DNA of 64,000 nucleotides, taken from NCBI GenBank assembly GCA_021851875.1, contig JAJZQI010000014.1:1-64000 (forward strand), in the 5' to 3' direction. Position 1 is the first letter of the stretch, and every line of letters starts with the position of its first letter. This document shows, piece after piece, positions 35,385 to 44,699 of the stretch. Under the pieces are notes generated by a model. The model had not been told where the DNA came from. It saw nothing but the letters and a program-made list of their open reading frames with translations, and searched no databases. Source of the stretch: Pseudomonadota bacterium (GTDB lineage: Bacteria; Pseudomonadota; Gammaproteobacteria; Burkholderiales; JAJZQI01). Position numbers and translations under genes: made by a program.

Positions 35385-37313
35385 TCAGGGTTCCTGCGAG
35401 CTGATGGGCTGGCCTGGCGGACCGATGAGGCCCAGGCGCTGTTTCAACGAGATGATTTTGTCGCCCAGCCGGTGGCTGTAATAGACGGCATTGCTCATGA
35501 CCTTCTTCACGTAGTCGCGGGTTTCGGTGAAGGGGATCGATTCGGCGTAAATGGCGCCTTCCAGTCTGTCGCCCGGCTGCCAGCGGCGTGCTCGCCCCGG
35601 TCCCGCGTTATAGGCCGCCGTGGCCAGCACCGGCTGCCGGTCGAGCAGGTCGTAGACATGGCGCAGATAGTAGGTGCCCAGGGCGATGTTGGTTTCCAGG
35701 TCGTGCGCGTCTTGCGGCCGGAATTGCGACCAGCCCAGTTTCTTGGCGACCCATTGCGCCGTGCCGGGCATCAGTTGCATCCAGCCCATGGCGCCGACGC
35801 TCGATTTGGCCTGGGTGACAAAACGGCTCTCCTGCCGGATCAGGCCGTAAACCCAGGCCTCGTCCAGCAGATTCTGCTGGGCATATTGTTCGATGGCGCT
35901 GCGTTCGGGGGTCGGGTAGCGCTGGGCAAAATCGTGCAGCTGGCGGGTTTTGTCCGCCGTGTTGATGGCGCGGTCGAGCCAGTTGTTTTGTCGGGCCAGT
36001 TCGGCGGCGGCGAGCAGTTGCTTGTCGTTGAAATTCCTGCTGGCATAAAGCCATTCGCGGTTGGCCTCGTAGCGCATATCCTGCTGAAACAGCAGCAGGG
36101 CGCGCTGGATGCCGGGGGTTTGCGCAACCTGGCGAACTTCGTCGCCACCCGGATGATAGCTGACGTTGGGAGCGGACAGGACCGTGCCCATTTCTTCCGC
36201 CGCCAGCTGGCCGTAAAAGCTGTATTCGCGCGACAGCGGCAGGAACAGGGCATTGGCCTGCATGATCTGGCCCTGCTCCTTCAGTGCCCGGCCTTTCCAG
36301 TAGCGCCAGGCCGAGTCCTGCTGGCCGTCCGGCGTCATGCGGTTGATGCTGTCAAGCACCACGCCCCAGTTTTTCTGCCGCAGGGCGGCGCGCACTTTCC
36401 AGCCCAGCTGGAAGTCGGACAGCGTTGTGTTGCCGGCCCGGGCAAACCAGTCGAGCGTTTGCGGGTCCTGCCGGCGCGATGCCGCGGTGGCGATTTGCCC
36501 CCATACTTCCGCCCGTTCCGTCAAAGGAAAGGCGGTTTGCAGTTGCTGCCACTGCTCGGCGGCGGCCGGAGCGTTGCTGCGCGCCAGCTGCAGCACGGCA
36601 AAACGCACGGTTTCGCGGACGGAGCGTGTTTCCGGCGCCTTTTTCAGGCCGTCCAGATAGCGCTGCGGGTTTTCTGCCACGCGGGTCAGTTGCACCGGGC
36701 CGTGCGGCAGCAGATTGGCGATATTCTGCGCCGTACCGGCATTGCCGGCGGTCAGCGTGGCGCGCAGCCGGTCCCACAGGTCTTCGTTGTTCAGTTGGCC
36801 GAGTTGAATCAGCGTGGCAAACAGTTCCTCGCAGGCATCGGGCAGATTGTCGCCGTTTTGCCAGATGGCCCTGGCGTCAGCCGCCACGTTTTCCCCCTTA
36901 TTCAGTCGCGCCTGCAGATTAAAGCACTGCAACTGTTTGTCGGGGACGGCGAGCTGGGAATATTCGGCCAGATAATCCGGCCAACTTTTGCGTTTTCCCA
37001 GCACTTTCAGCCATTCGATACGCACGCGTTCGACCAGCGGGCTGTCCGGGTAGCGTTGGTAAAAACGCTGCACGTCGCTTTCGCTGGCGCCGCTGAGGTT
37101 GAGCAGCAGGGCGTAGTAAGCGGCGTAGGATTGCAGGGGGCTGCCGGCCATTCGCTGGACAATCTGATCCAGCCGGTCGGACTGGCGCAGGCGGTAGGCG
37201 TCGCGCGCAGGCTGCAGGTCGTCGTCCGCCGCGCTGGAGCCCGGCAGCAGACCAAGCAGAGCGAAGAGGAGGATCAGGCAGCGAGAAAAGGCGCGGGTGC
37301 TATAGTAAAACAT
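35385..37313 (-). CDS. slt: soluble lytic murein transglycosylase (Slt70 type)
   Basis: A periplasmic muramidase of 642 residues that cleaves MurNAc-GlcNAc bonds with formation of 1,6-anhydroMurNAc. It has a signal peptide (CLILLFALLGLLPGSSA), a long superhelical domain and a C-terminal SLT domain with the catalytic glutamate in RQESRF, then SVGAMGWMQLMPGTAQWVA and NAGPGRARRW. The ATG at 37313 gives a good signal peptide; the frame extends upstream into the divergent gene. Only 21 bases separate it from the aldehyde dehydrogenase start. Confidence 0.95.
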   Translation of the reverse strand: MFYYSTRAFSRCLILLFALLGLLPGSSAADDDLQPARDAYRLRQSDRLDQIVQRMAGSPLQSYAAYYALLLNLSGASESDVQRFYQRYPDSPLVERVRIEWLKVLGKRKSWPDYLAEYSQLAVPDKQLQCFNLQARLNKGENVAADARAIWQNGDNLPDACEELFATLIQLGQLNNEDLWDRLRATLTAGNAGTAQNIANLLPHGPVQLTRVAENPQRYLDGLKKAPETRSVRETVRFAVLQLARSNAPAAAEQWQQLQTAFPLTERAEVWGQIATAASRRQDPQTLDWFARAGNTTLSDFQLGWKVRAALRQKNWGVVLDSINRMTPDGQQDSAWRYWKGRALKEQGQIMQANALFLPLSREYSFYGQLAAEEMGTVLSAPNVSYHPGGDEVRQVAQTPGIQRALLLFQQDMRYEANREWLYASRNFNDKQLLAAAELARQNNWLDRAINTADKTRQLHDFAQRYPTPERSAIEQYAQQNLLDEAWVYGLIRQESRFVTQAKSSVGAMGWMQLMPGTAQWVAKKLGWSQFRPQDAHDLETNIALGTYYLRHVYDLLDRQPVLATAAYNAGPGRARRWQPGDRLEGAIYAESIPFTETRDYVKKVMSNAVYYSHRLGDKIISLKQRLGLIGPPGQPISSQEP

Positions 37314-37334
37314 CGTCACACAAGGATAGCATAG

Positions 37335-38699
37335 ATGCCTTATACCAGCCTTAATCCCGCGACCGGTCAAGTGGTCGCGCAGCTGCCTTCGCTAGCCGGG
37401 CTGCAGTGGCAGGCCGCGCTGGCAGACACGTATGCCGTTTGGCGGGTTTGGCGAGAAACCGGTTTCAGTCAGCGGGCCGCGTTGATGGAGCGGCTGGGTA
37501 TGCTGCTGAGAGAACAGCGCGACAGCCTGGCGGCGCTGATCACGCAGGAAATGGGCAAGCTGCGGCGCGAAGCGCTGGCCGAGATCGATAAATGCGCGCT
37601 GGCCTGCGACTACTACGCCGTGCATGGCGAACCTTTTCTGCGCGCCGAGATGATCCCGACAGATGCGACCAGCAGTTACGTGCTGTACGAACCGCTCGGC
37701 GTTGTGCTGGCCGTCATGCCGTGGAACTTTCCTTTCTGGCAGGTGTTCCGCTTCGCCGTGCCGGCCCTCATGGCCGGCAACGCCGGCGTGCTGAAGCCCG
37801 CTTCCAGTGTGCCGCAATGCGCCCAGGCCATCGAGCGCTTGTTTGGCGAGGCCGGTTTTCCCGCCGGCCTGTTCCGCACTATGCTGGTGGATGCCCGCGA
37901 GGTGGCGGATGTGATTGCCAGCCCCCATATCGCGGCGGTTACGCTGACCGGCTCGGAGGCCGCCGGCCGTGCGGTAGCAGCGGCGGCCGGGCAAGTGCTG
38001 AAAAAGAGCGTGCTGGAACTGGGCGGGTCCGATCCCTTTATCGTGCTGGACGATGCGGACATCGAGTTGGCCAGTACCGTGGCCGTGCAGGCGCGTTACC
38101 TGAATGCCGGGCAATCCTGCATTGCAGCCAAGCGGTTCATTGTGCTGCCGCAGGTGGCCGAGGCGTTTCTCGCACGTTTTGCCGCCAAGGTGGCGGCGCT
38201 GCAGCCGGGCGATCCGGCACAGGACGCGACGACGCTCGCACCGCTGGCGCGGGTCGATCTACGCGATCAGTTGCATCAGCAAGTGCTCGCTTCCATCGAG
38301 CTGGGCGCCGTCGCCCGGCTGGGCTGCCGGCCTTTGCCGGGCGACGGCGCCTATTATGCCGCCTCGATTCTGGATCAGGTTAAACCGGGCATGCCGGCCT
38401 ATCATGAGGAATTGTTCGGCCCAGTGGCTATTGTGCTGCGCGCGGCGGATGAAGAGGACGCCATCCGCTTGGCCAACGACAGCCGCTTTGGCCTGGGGGC
38501 CAGCATTTGGAGCCGCAACAGTCCCTGGGCGGAAAAGCTGGCCCGCCGCATCGAGTCCGGCAGTGTATTCATCAACGGCATGGTGAAATCCGATCCGCGC
38601 CTGCCATTCGGCGGCATCAAGGATTCGGGTTTTGGCCGCGAACTGTCCTACCACGGCATCCGCGAGTTCGTGAACGCCAAGACGGTTTGGGTGAAGTAG
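37335..38699 (+). CDS. NAD(P)-dependent aldehyde dehydrogenase, succinate-semialdehyde type
   Basis: A protein of 454 residues of the ALDH superfamily, with the conserved VMPWNFPFWQVFRF, the catalytic glutamate block LELGGSDPFIV and the nucleophile NAGQSCIAAKRF. The short N-terminus (MPYTSLNPATGQVV) and the overall pattern match succinate-semialdehyde dehydrogenases (GabD/Sad), but substrate cannot be fixed by sequence. Ends close to the convergent ilvA gene. Confidence 0.9.
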   Translation: MPYTSLNPATGQVVAQLPSLAGLQWQAALADTYAVWRVWRETGFSQRAALMERLGMLLREQRDSLAALITQEMGKLRREALAEIDKCALACDYYAVHGEPFLRAEMIPTDATSSYVLYEPLGVVLAVMPWNFPFWQVFRFAVPALMAGNAGVLKPASSVPQCAQAIERLFGEAGFPAGLFRTMLVDAREVADVIASPHIAAVTLTGSEAAGRAVAAAAGQVLKKSVLELGGSDPFIVLDDADIELASTVAVQARYLNAGQSCIAAKRFIVLPQVAEAFLARFAAKVAALQPGDPAQDATTLAPLARVDLRDQLHQQVLASIELGAVARLGCRPLPGDGAYYAASILDQVKPGMPAYHEELFGPVAIVLRAADEEDAIRLANDSRFGLGASIWSRNSPWAEKLARRIESGSVFINGMVKSDPRLPFGGIKDSGFGRELSYHGIREFVNAKTVWVK

Positions 38700-38716
38700 G
38701 CTAGGCGCGTAAGGCG

Positions 38717-38750
38717 GTGAACGGTGAACTGCTCACTGCTCACCGTTCAC
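38717..38750. terminator. hairpin between convergent aldehyde dehydrogenase and ilvA genes
   Basis: Perfect 11-base arms GTGAACGGTGA/TCACCGTTCAC with a 12-base loop. No long T tract follows on either side, so termination strength is uncertain. It fills the 59-base gap between the two stop codons. Confidence 0.5.
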
Positions 38751-38758
38751 TGTTCCTG

Positions 38759-40291
38759 CTACCCCAAAAACAGTTTCGCCGCGGCGTGCTTGCTTTCGTC
38801 CTTGTACGGGTAACCCAGCGTGTCGAGGAAAGCGGTAAAGTCGTCCTTCTCCGCCGCGGGCACCTGCATGCCGACCAAAACGCGGCCGTAGTCCGTGCCG
38901 TGGTTACGGTAGTGGAACAGGCTGATGTTCCAGTTGTGCGTCATGCCGTTGAGGAAGCGCATCAGCGCGCCCGGCCGCTCCGGGAACTCGAAACGGATCA
39001 GCCGTTCGTGTTTGGCCTGCGGGGCGCGGCCGCCGACCAGGTGGCGCAGGTGCAGTTTGGTCACCTCGTCGTCGGTCAGGTCGATGGCCGACAGGCCTTG
39101 CTGTTTCAGTTCTTCGATCAACCCTTCGATCTCGCTGCGCTGCTGGATCTGCACGCCCACCAGCACATGCGCCGCCTTGGAGTCGGCATAGCGGTAGTTG
39201 AATTCGGTGATGTTGCGCGGCCCCAGCAAGGTGCAGAAGGCTTTGAAGCTGCCCGGCTGCTCAGGAATGGTGACGGCGATCATGCCCTCGCGCTGTTCGC
39301 CCATCTCGGCCCGCTCGGCCACGAACTGCAGGCGGTCGAAGTTCATGTTGGCGCCGCTGGCAATCGCCACCAGCGTCTTGTCCCGGGCGCCGGTTTTTTT
39401 CGCCCAGGCTTTGGCGCCGGCCACGCTCAGGGCGCCGGCCGGCTCCAGAATGGAACGGGTGTCCTCAAACACATCCTTGATGGCGGCGCAGATTTCGTCC
39501 GTGTCCACCAGGACGATATCGTCGACGAACTTGCGGCACAGGCGGAAGGTTTCCTCGCCCACGTATTTCACCGCCACGCCGTCGGCAAACAGGCCGACAT
39601 GCTGCAGGGTGATACGTTCGCGCTTTTTCAGCGAACGGCGCATGGCGTCGGCATCCACCGGTTCCACGCCGATGATCTTGATATTGGGATACAGGCGTTT
39701 GACATAGGCCGCCACGCCGGCGATCAGACCGCCGCCGCCGATGGGGACGAATATGGCGTCGATCGGCTGGCGCGCCTGGCGCAGGATTTCCATGCCGACG
39801 GTGCCCTGCCCGGCGATCACGTCCGGGTCGTCATAGGGGTGTACAAAGGTGAAACCGTGTTTTTTCGTCAGCTCCATGGCGTGGTGGTAGGCCGCGTCGT
39901 AGGACTCGCCATGCAGCACCACTTCCCCGCCGCGCGCTTTGACCGCGTTGATCTTGATCTGCGGCGTGGTGGCCGGCATCACGATGACGGCCTTGCAGCC
40001 CATGCGCTGGGCCGACAGGGCGACGCCCTGGGCATGGTTACCGGCAGAGGCGGCGATCACGCCTTTGGCGAGCGCCTCGGCGGACAGTTTGGCCATCTTG
40101 TTGTAGGCGCCGCGCAGCTTGAAGGAGAACACCGGCTGCAGGTCCTCGCGTTTGAGCAAAACCGTGTTGCCCAGGCGGCGGCTCAGATTGCCGGCCACGT
40201 CCAGCGGGGTTTCAATGGCCACATCGTACACACGGGCGGTGAGGATGCGTTCCAGGTAATCGTCTTTGTTGTCTTTCACTCGGTCTTTCAT
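38759..40291 (-). CDS. ilvA: L-threonine ammonia-lyase, biosynthetic
   Basis: First enzyme of isoleucine synthesis: PLP-dependent conversion of threonine to 2-oxobutanoate. About 510 residues, with the PLP lysine in VFSFKLRGAYNKM, the glycine-rich phosphate loop VPIGGGGLIAGVA and two C-terminal ACT-like regulatory domains that bind isoleucine and valine. I list the ATG at 40291; a GTG three codons upstream is also possible and neither has a clear ribosome site. Divergent from rpiA. Confidence 0.94.
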   Translation of the reverse strand: MKDRVKDNKDDYLERILTARVYDVAIETPLDVAGNLSRRLGNTVLLKREDLQPVFSFKLRGAYNKMAKLSAEALAKGVIAASAGNHAQGVALSAQRMGCKAVIVMPATTPQIKINAVKARGGEVVLHGESYDAAYHHAMELTKKHGFTFVHPYDDPDVIAGQGTVGMEILRQARQPIDAIFVPIGGGGLIAGVAAYVKRLYPNIKIIGVEPVDADAMRRSLKKRERITLQHVGLFADGVAVKYVGEETFRLCRKFVDDIVLVDTDEICAAIKDVFEDTRSILEPAGALSVAGAKAWAKKTGARDKTLVAIASGANMNFDRLQFVAERAEMGEQREGMIAVTIPEQPGSFKAFCTLLGPRNITEFNYRYADSKAAHVLVGVQIQQRSEIEGLIEELKQQGLSAIDLTDDEVTKLHLRHLVGGRAPQAKHERLIRFEFPERPGALMRFLNGMTHNWNISLFHYRNHGTDYGRVLVGMQVPAAEKDDFTAFLDTLGYPYKDESKHAAAKLFLG

Positions 40292-40367
40292 GCGGCGCAC
40301 TACTGGCGAAAAATGAGATATGCGACTATGCTAACAAATTTTGTGACGAAAAGCGCAGGATTGCAGT

Positions 40368-41027
40368 ATGACGCAAGATGAATTGAAACAGGCCGTGGCG
40401 CGTGCCGCGGTAGAATATGTCAAAGGCGGCATTATCGGGGTGGGCACGGGCTCGACCGCCAACTATTTTATTGACGAATTGGCCAAGGTTAAAGGCCGCA
40501 TCGACGGCGCGGTGGCCAGTTCGGAGGCGACCGCCCAGCGTCTGCGCGGGCACGGCATCGACGTGGTTGACCTGAACAGCGTCGCCAGCATGGAAATCTA
40601 TGTCGACGGCGCCGACGAAATCACCAAGCACATGCACATGATCAAGGGTGGCGGCGGCGCGCTGACGCGCGAAAAGATCGTTGCCGCCGTGGCCAAAAAA
40701 TTCATCTGCATCGCCGACGAATCCAAACTGGTGGGCATGCTGGGCAAGTTTCCGCTGCCGGTGGAGGTGATTCCCATGGCCCGCAGCTACGTGGCGCGCG
40801 AGCTGGTTGCTCTGGGTGGCAACCCGGCACTGCGGCAGGGTTTTACCACCGATAACGGTAATGTGATTCTGGATGTGCACGGTCTGACCATCATGAACCC
40901 GGTCGAACTGGAAAACAAAATCAACTCCATCGTCGGGGTGGTGACCAATGGTCTGTTTGCCGCACGCGCGGCGGACGTGCTGTTGCTGGGAACGTCGGCC
41001 GGCGTGCAAACCATGAAGGCGGAGTAA
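40368..41027 (+). CDS. rpiA: ribose-5-phosphate isomerase A
   Basis: Interconverts ribose-5-phosphate and ribulose-5-phosphate in the pentose phosphate pathway and the Calvin cycle. The protein of 219 residues has the family motifs [18 protein letters not shown] and [15 protein letters not shown] lies seven bases before the ATG. The divergent ilvA-rpiA pair is common in proteobacteria. Confidence 0.97.
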   Translation: MTQDELKQAVARAAVEYVKGGIIGVGTGSTANYFIDELAKVKGRIDGAVASSEATAQRLRGHGIDVVDLNSVASMEIYVDGADEITKHMHMIKGGGGALTREKIVAAVAKKFICIADESKLVGMLGKFPLPVEVIPMARSYVARELVALGGNPALRQGFTTDNGNVILDVHGLTIMNPVELENKINSIVGVVTNGLFAARAADVLLLGTSAGVQTMKAE

Positions 41028-41100
41028 GAAAAACTTCATAATCGGGCGGCGGCAACTATGCTTTAATTGACTGTTGCGAAAATAGCGGGAGCCTGCGCCA

Positions 41101-41820
41101 ATGGAATTGGAAAAAATGTCTGAGCACAGCTACAAGCAGTACGATGCTGATCTGGAAGCCATTCGTTCGCGTGTAATGGAAATGGGTGGTCTGGTGGAAG
41201 AGCAGATTCATCTGGCCATCGAAACACTCAAAACCGGCAGTGAAGAGCTGGCCGACCAGGTGATTGCCAACGACCTGCGCGTCAACGGTCTGGAAGTCAA
41301 TATCGACGAGCTTTGCACCATGCTGATTGCCAAGCGTCAGCCGGCCGCCGGCGATCTGCGCATGATCATGGCAGTGGTGAAGACCATTACCGATCTGGAA
41401 CGTATCGGCGACAAGGCGGAAAAAATCGCCCGCCTGACCAAGCAGATCAACCAGCAAGGCATGATTTCCCGTTTGCGCACCAACGAAATCGAACGCATGG
41501 CGCAAATCGTGGTGGAAATGCTGCGCGAGGCGCTCGACAGTTTTGCCCGCATGGACGCCACCAAGGCAGCGGTGATCGCCCGTCGCGACAAGGAAGTCGA
41601 CGAAGTGTGCGACGGCGTGTTGCGCCAGCTGATCACCTACATGATGGAAGATCCGCGCAACATTACCGCCTTCCTCGACGTGATGTTCGTGACCAAGGCG
41701 ATCGAGCGGATCGGCGACCATGCCACCAATATTTCCGAATACGTCGTGTACATGGTTAAAGGCAAGGATGTGCGCCACATCAGCGTGGAAGACCTGGAGC
41801 GCCAGATGCGCGGCGAATGA
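41101..41820 (+). CDS. phoU: phosphate transport system regulator PhoU
   Basis: PhoU links the PstSCAB phosphate transporter to the PhoR/PhoB system. The protein of 239 residues has two PhoU repeats with the metal-binding ExxxD motifs visible as ITDLERIGDKAEKIAR and KAIERIGDHATNISEY. The listed ATG (41101) has GGGAG nine bases upstream; an ATG five codons later gives the N-terminus MSEHSYKQYDADLEAIRSRV, closer to homologues. No pst or pho genes lie nearby, so the gene is separated from its usual operon. Confidence 0.95.
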   Translation: MELEKMSEHSYKQYDADLEAIRSRVMEMGGLVEEQIHLAIETLKTGSEELADQVIANDLRVNGLEVNIDELCTMLIAKRQPAAGDLRMIMAVVKTITDLERIGDKAEKIARLTKQINQQGMISRLRTNEIERMAQIVVEMLREALDSFARMDATKAAVIARRDKEVDEVCDGVLRQLITYMMEDPRNITAFLDVMFVTKAIERIGDHATNISEYVVYMVKGKDVRHISVEDLERQMRGE

Positions 41821-41835
41821 ACCGCCATTTGGACA

Positions 41836-41864
41836 AAAAAAGGGCGCCTCAGGCGCCCTTTTTT
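41836..41864. terminator. bidirectional terminator between phoU and yggX
   Basis: GGGCGCC-tca-GGCGCCC stem flanked by A6 on the left and T6 on the right, 15 bases after the phoU stop and before the convergent yggX gene. Confidence 0.9.
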
Positions 41865-41881
41865 ATTGCCGGCATTTACGC

Positions 41882-42154
41882 TCAGTGTGCCGGCGGGACA
41901 AAACCGGTCGGCATTTCGGCGCCTTCGCCAAAGAAGTAGGCTTCCATCTGATGCGACAGATACTGGCGTGCCTTGCTGTCGGTCAGGTTCAGGCGGTTTT
42001 CGTTGATCAGCATGGTCTGGTGTTTCAGCCAGGTTTGCCAGGCTTCCTTGGACACGTTTTCGTAAATGCGTTTGCCCATTTCTCCCGGTACCGGCGGGAA
42101 TGCCAGACCTTCGGCCTCGCGGCCCAGTTTGATGCAGTTGACCATGCGGGTCAT
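41882..42154 (-). CDS. yggX: Fe(2+)-trafficking / oxidative damage protection protein
   Basis: A small cytoplasmic protein of 90 residues that limits iron-mediated oxidative damage. The single conserved cysteine is in [14 protein letters not shown], followed by [21 protein letters not shown]. Size and pattern are typical. The ATG at 42154 has AGGAG upstream (CAAGGAGAATTC). Divergence from and function with argA are not evident. Confidence 0.96.
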   Translation of the reverse strand: MTRMVNCIKLGREAEGLAFPPVPGEMGKRIYENVSKEAWQTWLKHQTMLINENRLNLTDSKARQYLSHQMEAYFFGEGAEMPTGFVPPAH

Positions 42155-42306
42155 GTGAATTCTCCTTGTTGAAGCATGTGCGGATATGCCCGCTAGGGCA
42201 AGTCGATGGACCCTAGTTTAGCGCGAAAGCGGCCGGGGGCAAAGCGGCACGAGCCGCGCAACGCATGTCGGGCCGGCGTGCGTTGTGGCATGCATACAGT
42301 GCGGAT

Positions 42307-43629
42307 TTACGCCAGGGTTTTGATAAACACCTTGGAGCGGCGCTGGTAATTGTACAGCGCCTGTTTTTCCGTCGGCAGGTCGTCGATCTTGGCCTGCTTG
42401 AAGCCACGCTCGACGAACCAGTGCTCGGTGCGGGTGGTCAGGGCGAACAGCCGTGTCAGGCCCTGATTGCGCGCCAGCGCCTGCATGTGATCGAATAGCC
42501 GCTCGCCCCGGCCGCTGTTGCGGTAGTCGGGGTGCACGGCCAGGCAGGCGAGTTCGCCCATGGCGGCGTCGGGGTAGGGGTACAGCGCCGCGCAACCAAT
42601 GACTCTGCCGTCGTGTTCGAGGAGATAGAACAGCTCGACTTCCATTTCCAGCCGCTCGCGTCCGCGCCGCACCAGAATGCCGGCCTGTTCCAGCGGCTCA
42701 ATCAGTTGCAGAATGGCGCCCACGTCGTCGATGTCGGCCTTGCGCAAGGTTTCCACCGGCTCGTTGGCGATCATGCTGCCGACGCCTTCGTGGGTAAACA
42801 ATTCCTGCAGCAGACCGCCTTCGGTGTGGCGGTTGATGAGGTGCACGCGGTGCACCCCGCCGCGGCAGGCATCGATGGCGCAGGGCAGGTAATAGTCCAG
42901 ATCGCTGTCGGTCGGCTCTTTTTGCGCCTTGAGCCATTTGGCGGCCTCGGCCGCGGTCAGCGTTTTCGGCAGGGCATCGTTGGGCGCGTCCGTCAGAAAC
43001 ATCAGCTTTTCCGCTTTCAGCGCGATCGCGGCGCTGGTGGCCACATCCTCCAGCGTCAGATTGAACACCTCGCCGGTGGGCGAATAACCCAGCGGCGACA
43101 GCAGCACGATGGCGCCGGAAGCCAGACTCTCGTTGATGGCGGCCGCGTCGATCTTGCGTACCTCGCCGGTATGTTCCAGGTCGACGCCCTGCCACACGCC
43201 GCCCGGTTTGGCGGTAACGAAGTTGCCGCTGGCCACGCGGATGTCGGCCCCCGCCATGGGCGAATTGGCCAGGCCTTGCGACAGCAGCGCCTCGATTTCC
43301 ACCCGCACGATGCCGACCGCTTCCTTCACGCAGGTCAAGGCGGCCGTGTCGGTCACGCGCAGGCCGTCGACATACTTGATGGTGGCGTTGATTTCCTTCA
43401 GCCGCGTTTCCACCTGCGGCCGCACGCCATGCACCAGCACCAGGCGCACGCCCAGGCTGTTGAGCAGATTGAAGTCGTGCGTCAGTTCGACGAACAAGCC
43501 GTCATCCACCACTTCGCCGCCGAAGGCGATGACAAACGTCTTTTTGCGAAAGCCGTGGATGTAGGGGGCGGCGGTGCGGAACCATTTGACGAACTGGGCG
43601 GGCTGGCAGTTATTGCCTGACTTGTTCAT
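42307..43629 (-). CDS. argA: amino-acid N-acetyltransferase (N-acetylglutamate synthase)
   Basis: First step of arginine synthesis, acetyl-CoA plus glutamate. The protein of 440 residues has an N-terminal amino acid kinase-like domain (VIAFGGEVVDDG, LVLVHGVRPQVETRL) used for arginine feedback, and a C-terminal GNAT domain with the acetyl-CoA loop NSGRGERLFDHM. The ATG at 43629 overlaps the rsmE stop by four bases (ATGA), so the two genes are coupled. A frame open further upstream belongs to the rsmE shadow. Confidence 0.95.
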   Translation of the reverse strand: MNKSGNNCQPAQFVKWFRTAAPYIHGFRKKTFVIAFGGEVVDDGLFVELTHDFNLLNSLGVRLVLVHGVRPQVETRLKEINATIKYVDGLRVTDTAALTCVKEAVGIVRVEIEALLSQGLANSPMAGADIRVASGNFVTAKPGGVWQGVDLEHTGEVRKIDAAAINESLASGAIVLLSPLGYSPTGEVFNLTLEDVATSAAIALKAEKLMFLTDAPNDALPKTLTAAEAAKWLKAQKEPTDSDLDYYLPCAIDACRGGVHRVHLINRHTEGGLLQELFTHEGVGSMIANEPVETLRKADIDDVGAILQLIEPLEQAGILVRRGRERLEMEVELFYLLEHDGRVIGCAALYPYPDAAMGELACLAVHPDYRNSGRGERLFDHMQALARNQGLTRLFALTTRTEHWFVERGFKQAKIDDLPTEKQALYNYQRRSKVFIKTLA

Positions 43630-44354
43630 GTGGCGAAATCTCCCCACAGGGTTTGCATGGCTGACAAGGCGGCCAGCGCCGCCGTTTCGGTGCGCAAAAT
43701 GCGCGGCCCCAGATGCACCCCCAAGGCTCCGGCGTGCTGGGCGGCCTGCCGCTCGGCCGGTTCGAAGCCGCCTTCCGGGCCGATCAGCAGGGTGGCCGAA
43801 TCGCAGCGCGGCAGGCTGGACAGCGAGCGTTCGCCGCCCGGATCGAGCATGATCAGGCTGTCGGCGGCGCGCTCGGCCAGCCACTGCGGCAGCGGCTTGG
43901 GCGGCAGCACCTGCGGCACCACGGCCCGGCCGCTTTGCTCGCAGGCCGATACCACCACATGTTGCCAGTGCTGCTGGCGTTTGGCGGCTTTTTCCGCCGA
44001 CAATTTGACCACGCTGCGCTGCGTTTGCAGCGGCTGAATGCAGTGAACGCCGAGCTCAACGGCTTTTTGCAGGGTGAATTCCATGCGCTCGCCACTGGAG
44101 ATGCCCTGCGCCAGGGTGATTTTCAGGATGGATTCGGCCAGCGCTTCCTGCCGCAGCAGAATTTCCGCTGCCACATATTTGCCGCTAACAACCAGCAAAG
44201 CGCGGTAGTCGTAGCCGTCACCGTTGAACAGCAGCAGGTTGTCGCCCTGGCTCATGCGCAGCACTTTTACCGCATGGTGGGCGGCCCACTGCGGCAGCTC
44301 AACCGTAATGCCGGGCTGGAGATGAGAAGGGATATAAAACCGCGAAACGCGCAT
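43626..44354 (-). CDS. rsmE: 16S rRNA (uracil-1498-N3)-methyltransferase
   Basis: A SPOUT-type methyltransferase of 242 residues that modifies U1498 of 16S rRNA. It has the N-terminal PUA-like start MRVSRFYIP and the knot motifs LLIGPEGGFEPAE and LGPRILRTETAALAALS. It is translationally coupled to argA. Upstream lies the 265-bp structured repeat, in the divergent gap to the thioredoxin-like gene. Confidence 0.95.
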   Translation of the reverse strand: MRVSRFYIPSHLQPGITVELPQWAAHHAVKVLRMSQGDNLLLFNGDGYDYRALLVVSGKYVAAEILLRQEALAESILKITLAQGISSGERMEFTLQKAVELGVHCIQPLQTQRSVVKLSAEKAAKRQQHWQHVVVSACEQSGRAVVPQVLPPKPLPQWLAERAADSLIMLDPGGERSLSSLPRCDSATLLIGPEGGFEPAERQAAQHAGALGVHLGPRILRTETAALAALSAMQTLWGDFAT

Positions 44355-44433
44355 GGGATTCCAAATACGAAATATATGTTAGAGTTTTCCGAAAGATTAC
44401 CATATTTTAAACCGGAGATTGGCGAATGGTATG

Positions 44434-44698
44434 GGAACCTCTGAACCGCTTGTTGCCCTGCACTGGCCCACAGGCCGGCTTGCAATCAAGGCGCGCTTTC
44501 GTAGGCATGCCGGGGCCTGTCAAGAAAGCGCAACGCCGAGTGCAAGCCGGCCCGTGGGCCCCGAAGGGCGCGGCATGAGCCGGCCACCTGCGGTGTTGCG
44601 CTTCTTGCCAAGGGCTACGGCCATTGTCTGCGAAGCGCGCCTTGCATCTGGCCGGCTCATGCCGCGCAGTGCAGGGCAACAAGCGGTTCAGAGGTTCC
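44434..44698. repeat. structured repeat element, copy 1 (three stems, two conserved cores)
   Basis: This fills most of the 345-base gap 44355-44699. Outer stem: 32 bases at 44434-44465 pair perfectly with 44667-44698. Inside are two hairpins. The first has 19-base arms 44466-44484 and 44541-44559 around a 56-base core, the second 19-base arms 44568-44586 and 44649-44667 around a 62-base core. The linker between them is CCCGAAGG. A second copy with identical geometry lies at 62714-62978. The second core is an inverted relative of the first (AGGCGCGCTT... against ...AAGCGCGCCTT). It has no coding capacity and no RT, transposase or integrase beside it. I do not recognise the family. Confidence 0.95.
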
Positions 44699-44699
44699 T

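Noticed and set aside
44434-44698. Retron, group II intron or integron attC
   Set aside because: No reverse transcriptase, maturase or integrase nearby. Conserved domain V or attC core sites (GTTRRRY) are absent. The two-module layout does not match msr-msd.
44434-44698. Simple rho-independent terminator
   Set aside because: No U tract on either side, far too large, and it has a conserved internal sequence shared with a distant locus.
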